From: an uncultured Granulicatella sp.
GTDB lineage: Bacteria > Bacillota > Bacilli > Lactobacillales > Aerococcaceae
Direction of reading: 5' to 3'
NCBI GenBank assembly: GCA_938017885.1
Contig: CALIJD010000006.1
Coordinates: forward strand, 1-6,145
Length of the DNA: 6,145 bases
In this document: positions 1-5,427 of the stretch, in pieces
Position numbering within the stretch: the stretch's first letter is position 1
Layout of the letters: every line of letters begins with the position of its first letter
The notes under the pieces: model-generated
Told to the model about the DNA's origin: nothing
The model's input: the letters and a program-made list of their open reading frames with translations, nothing else
The model's database searches: none
Made by a program: the position numbers and the translations under genes

Positions 1-133
1 CTGTCACTTGCTTGGTAGTTGAGGTTTCTATAGAAGTATTCGAAGTCGTTGTCTTGTTTTGTTCGTTAGGAGACTTGCAAGACGATAATAGTAACACATT
101 CATACATAGCAGCAAAATAAGACTCTTTTTCAT
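1..133 (-). CDS. Lipoprotein, N-terminal part (cut by left window edge)
   Basis: Reading leftward from ATG at 133-131, the first 44 codons give a classic lipoprotein signal peptide: MKK, then a hydrophobic core (SLILLLCMNVLLL) and a lipobox ending L-S-S-C, with Cys19 as the predicted lipidated first residue of the mature protein. After it comes a Lys/Thr/Ser-rich stretch (about residues 20-44, several TTT and TST runs), typical of the flexible tether that holds a lipoprotein off the membrane. A strong GGAGG lies at 141-145, 7 bases before the ATG. The protein should be exported by Sec, modified by Lgt/Lsp and anchored on the outer face of the membrane. The functional domain lies beyond the window, so its role (for example substrate binding) cannot be named. 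It follows mntH on the same strand, but a strong terminator separates them, so it is probably its own transcription unit. Confidence 0.85.
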   Translation of the reverse strand, partial: MKKSLILLLCMNVLLLSSCKSPNEQNKTTTSNTSIETSTTKQVT

Positions 134-220
134 CCTAATACCTCCATTCTCTCTTCTTAAGGATGACAACTATATCACTTTGCTTTGGTTCAACATTCTC
201 TCCTCTACATCTTCCACATA

Positions 221-250
221 GAAACCGCACGGACTTTTGAATGCGGTTCC
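221..250 (-). promoter_or_regulatory. Hairpin in the leader of the lipoprotein gene
   Basis: On the minus strand GGAACCGCA (250-242) can pair with TGCGGTTTC (229-221) to give a 9-bp stem with one G-U pair and a 12-base loop. It lies about 90 bases before the lipoprotein start. No T-run follows on either strand, so it is not a standard terminator; it could be a leader structure or mRNA 5' stabiliser. A possible AT-rich -10 (TATAAG, near 260) lies just upstream but lacks a convincing -35. The 134-389 gap otherwise holds only a 12-bp perfect palindrome, TGAAAATTTTCA at 327-338, and no gene that I can support. No known riboswitch class was recognised. Confidence 0.35.
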
Positions 251-383
251 ATTCTTCTCACTTATAATCTATCCTATTCTCTTGAAAAATACAACAAAAC
301 TTCTGTGAAGATTAGGAGTTTTCGCATGAAAATTTTCACCTATATCTATGTACTTGAGGAAGCTTTATATTGAAAGCCGCCCA

Positions 384-415
384 AACAAAAAACGAGCACC
401 CGAAGATGCCCGTTT
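384..415 (-). terminator. Rho-independent terminator of mntH
   Basis: Just after the mntH stop, the minus strand reads AAACGGGCATC, then TTCG, then GGTGCTCGTTT (415 to 390). This is an 11-bp stem with two G-U pairs, closed by a C(UUCG)G tetraloop and running into a six-T tract (392-387). Stem, loop and tail are textbook. Confidence 0.92.
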
Positions 416-419
416 GGTT

Positions 420-1754
420 TTAGAATAAATCAATAATCAACTTGAAGTTTAGGATGGTTAGGATAACCGCTACCGCATATCCAAGGAAGGTATTCCATTT
501 GGCATTGGTAAATTCTCCCATGAGTGATTTCTTTGAAGTGAAGTAAATCAACGGGAAGATGGAAAATGGTAACGCCACTGATAAGAATACTTGTGAGTAG
601 ACCAAGAGTTGGTCCAATGTTTTTTCCTGTGCCCCAAAGAGAATCGCCACTACAATCACAGGTAACAACGCAAATAATCGTGTTACGAGTCGGATAATCC
701 ATTGTGGTAATTTCATATGCAAGAAGCCTTCCATCACGATTTGTCCGGTCAATGTTCCCGTGATGGTTGAATTTTGACCACTAGCTAATAGAGCGACTGC
801 AAACAGTGTCGAAAGAGTGGAACTTGCGACTGCCCCTGCAATTTTGGAGTCTTGCAACGCATTATACATTTGCGAGAACGCTGAGATTTCAGAAGCATGT
901 CCGAAAAACAATGCGGCTCCTAAAATTAATAACAGCGAATTTACAATGAATGCTAAACTTAATTGAATATTCGAATCCCATGTCATAAAACGGACGGCTT
1001 TACGAATATCGTTTGGATCATTGTAATCGACTTTTCTTGTTTGAGACAGTGACGAATGTAAGTACAGATTATGCGGCATCACAGTTGCTCCGACAATCCC
1101 GAGTGCTAATGTTAATATACTCTCGTGCCCTGGTGCTGTCTTATCAAACAACTGAGCTGTCGGTAAGAATCCTTGGAAAATTCCAGAGATACTTGGGTCT
1201 GCTAGCGCTACAAGATACACGAAAATCAAGAGAATTGTAAATATCAAGGTCGATACAATCGCTTCGATTTTCTTGAATCCCATCTTCATAATTCCTAACA
1301 GTAAGAATACGTCTAGAACGGTAATAAAGATGGCTCCCATAATTGGAATGCCAAACAAGAGATTCAATGCAATGGCCGACCCTAGCACTTCTGCTAAGTC
1401 AGTAGCCATCAGCGCTAACTCGACAATCACCCATAAAATATGACGTAACCATTTTGGTGCATGATGAGCCGTCGCTTGCGCTAAGTCCATTCGTGTCACA
1501 ATTCCTAGTTTTCCAGACATTTGTTGCAACTGCATCGCAATTAATGACGAAACAAGAATAACAAAGAGCAATGTATATTTATAAGAAGCTCCTCCAACCA
1601 CACTCGTTATCCAGTTTCCTGGATCCATGTACCCTACCGCTACAAGAGCACCTGGTCCCAAGAAAGCTCGTAAGTTTTGCCAAAAATGATTATTATTAGG
1701 AGTTTCTATTGATTGATTCACTTCTGAAAGTGATACTTTTTTACGTGTAGACAT
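420..1754 (-). CDS. mntH: Nramp-family manganese transporter MntH
   Basis: A 444-residue integral membrane protein that imports Mn2+ (and related divalent metals) with protons across the cytoplasmic membrane. The family signature is clear. The first membrane segment carries D-P-G-N at residues 44-47, and segment 6 has A223 and the M-P-H-N motif at 226-229. Asp44, Asn47, Ala223 and Met226 match the metal-binding residues known in bacterial Nramp proteins; the Met explains preference for Mn2+ over Ca2+/Mg2+. The conserved transport motif G-Q-N-S-T-I-T-G-T appears at 326-334. About 11 hydrophobic segments fit the Nramp fold, and the length is normal. The ATG at 1754 has AAAAGGAGG 5 bases upstream. 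The gene stands alone between two terminators. Manganese import in lactic acid bacteria supports oxidative-stress tolerance and is usually repressed by a MntR/DtxR-type regulator; the palindromic leader is a candidate site. Confidence 0.96.
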   Translation of the reverse strand: MSTRKKVSLSEVNQSIETPNNNHFWQNLRAFLGPGALVAVGYMDPGNWITSVVGGASYKYTLLFVILVSSLIAMQLQQMSGKLGIVTRMDLAQATAHHAPKWLRHILWVIVELALMATDLAEVLGSAIALNLLFGIPIMGAIFITVLDVFLLLGIMKMGFKKIEAIVSTLIFTILLIFVYLVALADPSISGIFQGFLPTAQLFDKTAPGHESILTLALGIVGATVMPHNLYLHSSLSQTRKVDYNDPNDIRKAVRFMTWDSNIQLSLAFIVNSLLLILGAALFFGHASEISAFSQMYNALQDSKIAGAVASSTLSTLFAVALLASGQNSTITGTLTGQIVMEGFLHMKLPQWIIRLVTRLFALLPVIVVAILFGAQEKTLDQLLVYSQVFLSVALPFSIFPLIYFTSKKSLMGEFTNAKWNTFLGYAVAVILTILNFKLIIDLF

Positions 1755-1770
1755 AATTTCCTCCTTTTCA

Positions 1771-1833
1771 TGTAAATTATTTCATTTCATGAAACTTTTC
1801 TAAAATAAGTCCATTTCATATAATTAAATATAT
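1771..1833 (-). promoter_or_regulatory. AT-rich promoter/leader region of mntH with palindrome
   Basis: The stretch between the upstream terminator and the mntH RBS is very AT-rich. It contains the perfect 10-bp palindrome TTTCATGAAA (1785-1794), and the heptamer ATTTCAT occurs twice on the plus strand (1784-1790 and 1812-1818). A weak promoter can be drawn as TGGACT, 18 bases, TGAAAT; its -10 would overlap the palindrome. The location suits an operator for a metal-responsive repressor, but the sequence is not a clear match to a MntR or DtxR box, so both promoter and operator are inferred. Confidence 0.4.
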
Positions 1834-1900
1834 AAAAAACAGTGCCTATTATAACACTCAGGCGACCATCGCGCAATGTGAGATGTTACAGTAGGCACTG
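1834..1900 (-). terminator. Long structured terminator after the three-gene operon
   Basis: CAGTGCCTA (1840-1848) and TAGGCACTG (1892-1900) form a perfect 9-bp outer stem. Inside, TAACA/TGTTA (1852-1856 with 1884-1888) and CTCA/TGAG (1857-1860 with 1879-1882) continue the pairing with small bulges, and GCGA/TCGC (1862-1865 with 1869-1872) caps it. Read leftward, the stem runs directly into six T's (1839-1834), so it works as a terminator for the gene ending at 1916. On the plus strand the tail is only a weak CTTTATGTAATTTT. At 61 bases the hairpin is much longer than the others in this window. Confidence 0.8.
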
Positions 1901-1915
1901 CTTTATGTAATTTTA

Positions 1916-2323
1916 TTAACTCTGATGAACTATAATCGAATATCGCTTCACGACTTGAGGTAACTGCTCCAGAAGCGCATCGCTGGTTTGGCTCTTCCCC
2001 ATGAAGAACATGGTCGTTGTGCCATCCTTTTGTTCAATTCTGACAGCATATCGGCTGCCTCCACTCTGTCGACCACGCATGGAGTCAATCGAAATCTGGC
2101 GAATCGATGCCAAAGGGATGCAACGCTTTTTGAAACAGAACGCCACGTGAATGTAAAACGTCCCATTCGCAATATGAAACGGTGCCGTAAACGGACCTCC
2201 GCTCTGTTTTGTGGCTGTCCATCGGCGAACGAAAATGACAAGCAGACATGTCGCAATAAACCCAAAACTCACCAGGAATATCAGCGGAATCCCCTGGCCC
2301 ACTCCACTTTCTATCGTTGCCAT
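1916..2323 (-). CDS. Small membrane-anchored protein with probable PH-like domain
   Basis: A 135-residue protein of unknown function. Residues 11-32 form one strongly hydrophobic helix followed by R-R, which should leave the C-terminal part in the cytoplasm. Residues 46-132 alternate short beta-type strands: HIANGTFYIHV, the basic FKKRCIPLASIRQISID, RYAVRIEQKDG, TTTMFFMGK, and a closing helix TSDALLEQLPQVVKRY. A basic turn followed by 'I-P-L-A-S-I-R-x-I' and a C-terminal amphipathic helix is the pattern of bacterial PH-like domains, which act in protein or membrane contacts; this call rests on pattern only. The ATG at 2323 has AAAGGAGG 7 bases upstream. It is the last gene of the operon, 23 bases after the 63-residue gene, and its base composition looks richer in G and C than the first gene of that operon. 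Confidence 0.8.
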   Translation of the reverse strand: MATIESGVGQGIPLIFLVSFGFIATCLLVIFVRRWTATKQSGGPFTAPFHIANGTFYIHVAFCFKKRCIPLASIRQISIDSMRGRQSGGSRYAVRIEQKDGTTTMFFMGKSQTSDALLEQLPQVVKRYSIIVHQS

Positions 2324-2346
2324 CTTCGTTCCTCCTTTCTACCTTT

Positions 2347-2538
2347 TCACTCTGACTTTTTCATGCTCTTAGTAAGAGTCCACAGCGCTCCTACTATCAA
2401 CAAGATTCCAACAACAAATAAGGGACCTTCTATCGCTTTGATTTCCTCCATAAACGGTACGACATACATGCTGAGCTCTACTAAGATGACTCCAATAAGA
2501 ATCAGCACAAACACTAGGATTTTCCCTTTTTTAGACAT
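2347..2538 (-). CDS. 63-residue two-helix membrane protein
   Basis: A small protein with a basic N-terminus (MSKKGK), a hydrophobic helix at about residues 7-28, a short acidic link with E31, E32 and E37 (FMEEIKAIEG), a second helix at about 38-56 and a basic tail (KSMKKSE). The charge pattern suggests a hairpin with both ends in the cytoplasm. Its AAAGGAT ribosome binding site (2547-2553) overlaps the stop codon of the gene before it (2545-2547), with only 6 bases between the two reading frames, so the two are very probably translated from one message. No family was recognised. Possible roles include a partner subunit for the neighbouring proteins or a small membrane effector; neither can be decided from sequence. 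Confidence 0.8.
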   Translation of the reverse strand: MSKKGKILVFVLILIGVILVELSMYVVPFMEEIKAIEGPLFVVGILLIVGALWTLTKSMKKSE

Positions 2539-2544
2539 TGCTTT

Positions 2545-3411
2545 CTATCCTTTCTTAGTTGTTGTTGAGTGGTCTCTTTTATCCCACTTTAAAGGTAAAT
2601 GAGGTGTAATATCAACCGAATTACGATACGCAATTACTTTCTTCAATCTATCAAAATACGTCTTCCAATCTTCTGGTGAAAAGTTTCGATATTTATATTC
2701 TGAAATTTCAGCATTATCTATCAACGGTTGCAAGTTTTCTACTGTTATCTCCAGATTCTGTTTATCAACTATAACTTTTCCACTCTCAATTTCACTTAAA
2801 GAATGGCTGAAAAAATCTTTAGAAAACATACATTCTAAGTTTTCTGAATAAATCCATTCCACTAAATTTGTCTCGTCGATGAAATACTCCATTAGATTTC
2901 CTTTAAAACAATAGTATAAAAACTGATCCAGTTTATCTTCTGACATCATAAACTTATCGGGATTCAAATTCCGTTTTCCTGCTGAATTTTTCATGTTCGG
3001 TAATAATAACAAATTTCCCCTCGATGCATAATTTTCTGCGAAATCATTAAAAAGCGTCCACTCCTCATTTTTATGATTTGAAAGAATTGTATCGATACTG
3101 GCATTATTTTTCGCTATTATCTTGCCTTCTTTATTAAGACCCAAATAATAAGTCAGCGGAGCCCAAATAGAAGTCATAATATCCCCGCGTTCAGCAAAAT
3201 CCTTTTTCTCCCAACTGTTCTCAAGAGAAGAAATTTTTTCATCAAAATGATAAAAGTATACCGCATCTGAATCATATAAAAATCGAGGGGTGTTAGGAAT
3301 ATCTTCCCTATAATAACGCAATAGCATTTTTAACCCACTATTATCTTCCCCACAATCCACTGAGGCTGTTGAAAAGATGTGATCAAAAACTTCCTTGCTT
3401 CGACCTTTCAT
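2545..3411 (-). CDS. Uncharacterised 288-residue soluble protein, first gene of three-gene operon
   Basis: A cytoplasmic-looking protein without signal peptide or membrane segment, rich in aromatic and acidic residues. Its layout (an N-terminal YDSDAVYFYHFDE block at 46-58, a LLLLPNM segment at 134-140, a helical DKLDQFLYYCFKGNLMEYFIDETNLVEW region at 159-186, and a C-terminal FSPEDWKTYFDRLKKVIAYRN at 244-264) recalls, in my reading, the poorly known DUF6994 group; this is weak and from memory. No catalytic motif was recognised. ATG at 3411 is chosen because GGAGGG lies 4 bases upstream. A GTG four codons earlier (3423) has its own purine run directly against it with no spacer, so it is less likely. 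The gene is AT-rich. It leads an operon with two small membrane proteins, suggesting a soluble component working with a membrane pair. Confidence 0.82.
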   Translation of the reverse strand: MKGRSKEVFDHIFSTASVDCGEDNSGLKMLLRYYREDIPNTPRFLYDSDAVYFYHFDEKISSLENSWEKKDFAERGDIMTSIWAPLTYYLGLNKEGKIIAKNNASIDTILSNHKNEEWTLFNDFAENYASRGNLLLLPNMKNSAGKRNLNPDKFMMSEDKLDQFLYYCFKGNLMEYFIDETNLVEWIYSENLECMFSKDFFSHSLSEIESGKVIVDKQNLEITVENLQPLIDNAEISEYKYRNFSPEDWKTYFDRLKKVIAYRNSVDITPHLPLKWDKRDHSTTTKKG

Positions 3412-3423
3412 TTTCCCTCCCAC

Positions 3424-3527
3424 TCCCTTCTATCTAGTTTTTCAGTGCTATGTCCTTCTGCTCATTGTTCACTCTATTTCTATCTTACCGAGCTTTTTTA
3501 TTTTTTTCCACCTCTTTTAAGTACGTT
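3424..3527 (-). other. Untranslated leader of the operon, with possible coding remnant
   Basis: The stretch is purine-rich on the minus strand. One minus-strand frame reads through 3556-3485 (ending ...EPKTYLKEVEKNKKAR, stop) and then, in the same frame, 3484-3434 (DRNRVNNEQKDIALKN, stop). Both pieces are charged and protein-like, but there is no ATG and no ribosome binding site. It could be the eroded 3' end of a lost gene, a TTG-started leader peptide (19 residues from 3544), or simply a side effect of A/G-rich sequence. No terminator hairpin was seen here. Confidence 0.2.
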
Positions 3528-3560
3528 TTAGGTTCGTCGTGCAAATTATAGTTAACCTAA
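3528..3560 (-). promoter_or_regulatory. Candidate promoter with operator-like inverted repeat, upstream of the three-gene operon
   Basis: On the minus strand a perfect TATAAT lies at 3550-3545, predicting a transcript start near 3538 and a leader of about 125 bases before the 288-residue gene. The -10 is framed by TTAGGTT (3560-3554) and AACCTAA (3534-3528), a perfect 7-bp inverted repeat with a 19-base spacer. A repressor bound there would cover the -10 and start point. The half sites resemble those of DtxR-family metal regulators, but the usual spacing is much shorter (5 bases in the 19-bp DtxR box). No good -35 is visible. On the plus strand TATAGT (3547-3552) overlaps the same spot. Confidence 0.45.
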
Positions 3561-3937
3561 CGGAAAGGAGAAGCTCCCCAACCAGACGAGCAGTGACAAC
3601 CATTGTCACATTGGTCGCAGGAACGGTGTTTGAATTCTTCACCCACCAAGTGTACTCCCCATTCATGTACTTGATTTTTATAATTCCATTCGTGCTTGGA
3701 GTCGTACCAAATCTCATAGCAAAAAAGACCGGAAAAACTTTCTTGGAATCAGAAGACGCAGAAGCAACCTACAAGATGGGTGTCCTCACCTTCATCTTCG
3801 GCAGCTTCCTCAAAGGAGTCTTCGACATCTACGGAACCAGCTCCGTCTACCCACCCCTCTACTTACCAGTAGGTGCGGTGCTGTTAGTTGCAGCGATAGG
3901 GTTAGAGCTGTATTACAAAAAATCAGTTGCTAAATAA
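3539..3937 (+). CDS. Four-helix membrane protein of unknown function (start uncertain)
   Basis: A 132-residue protein and the only plus-strand gene here. Predicted membrane segments are at about 19-35, 43-61, 79-97 and 105-126, with a basic N-terminus (RRSSPTRRA) and a basic end (YYKKSVAK). The segment GTVFEFFTHQVYSPFMY followed by IPFVLGVVP (28-57) resembles a small membrane family from Gram-positive bacteria with 'G-x-V-(Y/F)-E-x-F-x-H-x-V-Y-S' then 'P-L-V-L-G'; its function is not known. GTG at 3539 gives a normal N-terminus but has only a weak AGG (3530-3532) before it. A far better Shine-Dalgarno sequence, GGAAAGGAG (3562-3570), lies inside the frame with no start codon at the right distance; the next GTG, 3593, is 22 bases away and would begin at the first helix. 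Base composition is richer in C than in the AT-rich genes on either side. Confidence 0.72.
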   Translation: MQIIVNLTERRSSPTRRAVTTIVTLVAGTVFEFFTHQVYSPFMYLIFIIPFVLGVVPNLIAKKTGKTFLESEDAEATYKMGVLTFIFGSFLKGVFDIYGTSSVYPPLYLPVGAVLLVAAIGLELYYKKSVAK

Positions 3938-3971
3938 AAAGAAAATACCGGAGCCTTTACTGGTCTCCGGG
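3936..3971. terminator. Shared terminator between convergent genes
   Basis: CCGGAG (3948-3953) pairs with CTCCGG (3965-3970) across an 11-base loop; one extra CC/GG pairing is possible inside. Read leftward it runs into TATTTTCTTTTT, a good tail for the acetyltransferase gene ending at 4006. Read rightward the tail (GTTGCTTTC) is poorer but could stop the plus-strand gene ending at 3937. The stem is short, so efficiency may be moderate. Confidence 0.75.
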
Positions 3972-4005
3972 TTGCTTTCAAAATAAACCATCTATCTTGT
4001 GTTGA

Positions 4006-4821
4006 TTATTTTAGATTTCTTTCAACATAATAATTTCGTGTAAAATCGACGCATTCTGCCATATCGATTAAGAGTAATTCTGCGCCGTTCAGAGTTTCTT
4101 TTCCAACGTGATGAGCTTTCATAAATTCTTTCTGGATTTCTAAATAATCATCATAACTATCTAAATCTACATTTTTAAATTCAATCCACTCATCTCCGTT
4201 GTTCGTTGAAATTTTACTTCGCTCGATCAATACTTCTCGATTTAATCGATTTTCAGCTAGGTGTAAAGATGTATTTGTCTCAAAATCTGTTCCAATCATT
4301 AATATTTTAGCCTTTAACGCATACATCTTCCCAAGTGGCGATTGTTCTCCAAAAGGAAAATCAAATTCTTCATTTGGAGCAATTTCAGCCGCTCGATGAC
4401 CAATAGCTGTAAACGAGTACATCGGATGTTCTCCTCTAATGGCTTGAGGTAAAATTCCAATAAAATTGCTAAAGCTACCCATTGATTTAGAAAACGACAA
4501 TTTCTTGTTATAAGCTGGCAAATCCTCTCTAATGCTATCATGCCACTCTACAGGAACTGGAGGATAGTGCCAATTCACAGGGTCTGAGATTTCAACAGTC
4601 TGAGAAGGTACAACAATTGTCCCTTCTTTACCAACAACGTTTCTCAAAGCATTATAAAGACTCTCTGGTCCGCCAATTACATATCCCATAGATGACAACG
4701 AAACATGTGCCAGTACAATATCGCCTCGCTTTATTCCTAGATTTATAAATTTTTGTTCCAAATCTTTACTCGTTACTGGGGTAAGACCCTTTTCTATTGA
4801 ATCATTCATATATTTAAACAT
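4006..4821 (-). CDS. AAC(3)-family N-acetyltransferase
   Basis: A 271-residue cytosolic enzyme of the aminoglycoside 3-N-acetyltransferase family, which moves an acetyl group from acetyl-CoA to an amine. Family blocks occur in order: GDIVLAHVSLSSMG (33-46, with His39), the IGGPESLYNAL loop (49-59), GKEGTIVVPSQT (64-75), EHPMYSFTAIG (131-141), FGEQSPLGKM (157-166) and ILMIGTDFETNTSLHLAE (173-190). The block with His187 and Glu190 is the usual conserved one near the active site. Length is normal and no key block is missing, so it should be active. The ATG at 4821 has GGAG 8 bases upstream, and 13 bases separate it from the Nudix gene, so the two form an operon. Some family members give aminoglycoside resistance; others act on unrelated amines, so the substrate cannot be named. 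Confidence 0.92.
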   Translation of the reverse strand: MFKYMNDSIEKGLTPVTSKDLEQKFINLGIKRGDIVLAHVSLSSMGYVIGGPESLYNALRNVVGKEGTIVVPSQTVEISDPVNWHYPPVPVEWHDSIREDLPAYNKKLSFSKSMGSFSNFIGILPQAIRGEHPMYSFTAIGHRAAEIAPNEEFDFPFGEQSPLGKMYALKAKILMIGTDFETNTSLHLAENRLNREVLIERSKISTNNGDEWIEFKNVDLDSYDDYLEIQKEFMKAHHVGKETLNGAELLLIDMAECVDFTRNYYVERNLK

Positions 4822-4834
4822 CTTATGTTCTCCA

Positions 4835-5278
4835 TTATAAACTTATATCAATCTGTTTTATTCCAGCTTTCCAAAGGGGTAATTCTTTTATTAAATATTG
4901 AGGTCGTATATCATACTCACTTAATCTTTGAAGGTCTATCCATTCACATTCATACTTTCCTTCATCCAGCGTATGAGATGGAACCTCCCCTAGAAGAGTC
5001 ACTTTATAATGAAATTCAATCATATGATGGAGTTCGCCTTTATAATCAAATCGATTCTCCACAACGAACATCAACTCTTCGACTTCACAATCGACACCTA
5101 ATTCCTCTTTCACTTCTCTGGCTACAGCTTTACGGCTTGCTTCCCCGACTAATATCGCCCCACCCACTAAGTGATTCTGGTCTTCTACTTTATAAGTAAG
5201 CAACTTTCCATCCCTCACTACAATGGCCGATACTCTAACGCCATATCTATAAGTATCTCCTATTACTCTAAAATCCAT
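4835..5278 (-). CDS. Nudix hydrolase
   Basis: A 147-residue enzyme with a perfect Nudix box G-x5-E-x7-R-E-U-x-E-E-x-G-U at residues 40-62 (G40, E46, R54, E55, E58, E59, G61, V62). It should bind Mg2+ or Mn2+ and hydrolyse a nucleoside diphosphate linked to another group, such as an oxidised nucleotide or nucleotide sugar. The ENRFDYKGELHHMIEFHYKV segment (74-93) is typical of a common group of small Nudix proteins with unassigned substrate. ATG at 5278 is chosen over an ATG at 5359 because the only good promoter lies between them (-10 at 5313-5318) and the domain begins directly after 5278. The ribosome binding site is weak (AGAAG, then an 8-bp palindrome GTGATCAC at 5280-5287), unlike its neighbours. 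It is the first gene of an operon with the acetyltransferase. Confidence 0.93.
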   Translation of the reverse strand: MDFRVIGDTYRYGVRVSAIVVRDGKLLTYKVEDQNHLVGGAILVGEASRKAVAREVKEELGVDCEVEELMFVVENRFDYKGELHHMIEFHYKVTLLGEVPSHTLDEGKYECEWIDLQRLSEYDIRPQYLIKELPLWKAGIKQIDISL

Positions 5279-5303
5279 GGTGATCACTTCTTTCTGAAAA
5301 ATG

Positions 5304-5321
5304 AATACAACTATTATAACA
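5304..5321 (-). promoter_or_regulatory. Extended -10 promoter of the Nudix/acetyltransferase operon
   Basis: On the minus strand a perfect TATAAT (5318-5313) is preceded directly by TGT (5321-5319), the TGn extension that lets promoters work without a good -35. Indeed, the six bases 17 upstream are not TTGACA-like. The start point should be near 5306, giving a leader of under 30 bases. Confidence 0.75.
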
Positions 5322-5348
5322 CAGTTCTTATCCTTGTGGATTCCGCAT

Positions 5349-5380
5349 AAAAATAACACCTTATCCTACTGACAAGGTGT
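5349..5380 (-). terminator. Terminator of the 187-residue membrane protein gene
   Basis: ACACCTT and AAGGTGT (5356-5362 and 5374-5380) form a perfect 7-bp stem with an 11-base loop. Read leftward it continues into TATTTTTA. It ends the upstream gene's transcript and lies just before the promoter of the Nudix operon. Confidence 0.8.
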
Positions 5381-5427
5381 ACTCTATTCGCCTATATGAA
5401 CTTTCGCACTTTTCTTGGTTGAAGCGA

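Noticed and set aside
221..250. Group II intron domain V
   Set aside because: The stem is somewhat similar in outline, but the catalytic triad context, the second helix, domain VI and any intron-encoded protein are missing.
12..373. Two overlapping plus-strand open frames (12-221 and 185-373)
   Set aside because: No ribosome binding sites and no family resemblance. The first is antisense to the clear lipoprotein signal peptide, the second overlies its leader.
430..1240. Open frames inside mntH (430-702 minus, 1013-1240 plus)
   Set aside because: They are other-frame shadows of a strongly conserved transporter gene.
1840..1900. Integron attC-like recombination site
   Set aside because: Length and imperfect pairing are suggestive, but the GTTRRRY/RYYYAAC boxes are absent, there is no integrase, and the T-run explains it as a terminator.
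1948..2602. Minus frame 1948-2265 and 204-codon plus frame 1988-2602
   Set aside because: Both overlap the operon of small membrane genes, which have good ribosome binding sites, sensible membrane helices and tight spacing; the alternative products have improbable compositions.
2545..3423. GTG start at 3423 for the 288-residue gene
   Set aside because: Its purine-rich element lies directly against the GTG with no spacer, while ATG 3411 has GGAGGG at a workable distance.
3517..3717. Minus-strand 66-codon frame opposite the plus-strand membrane gene
   Set aside because: It has no ribosome binding site and no recognisable domain; the plus frame gives four clean membrane helices.
4199..5199. 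Open frames 4199-4399 plus, 4314-4541 minus and 4825-5199 plus
   Set aside because: They are shadows of the acetyltransferase and Nudix genes, both of which show full family motifs.
5279..5359. N-terminal extension of the Nudix protein to ATG 5359
   Set aside because: The extended -10 promoter lies within it, there is no ribosome binding site, and the extra residues precede the start of the domain.
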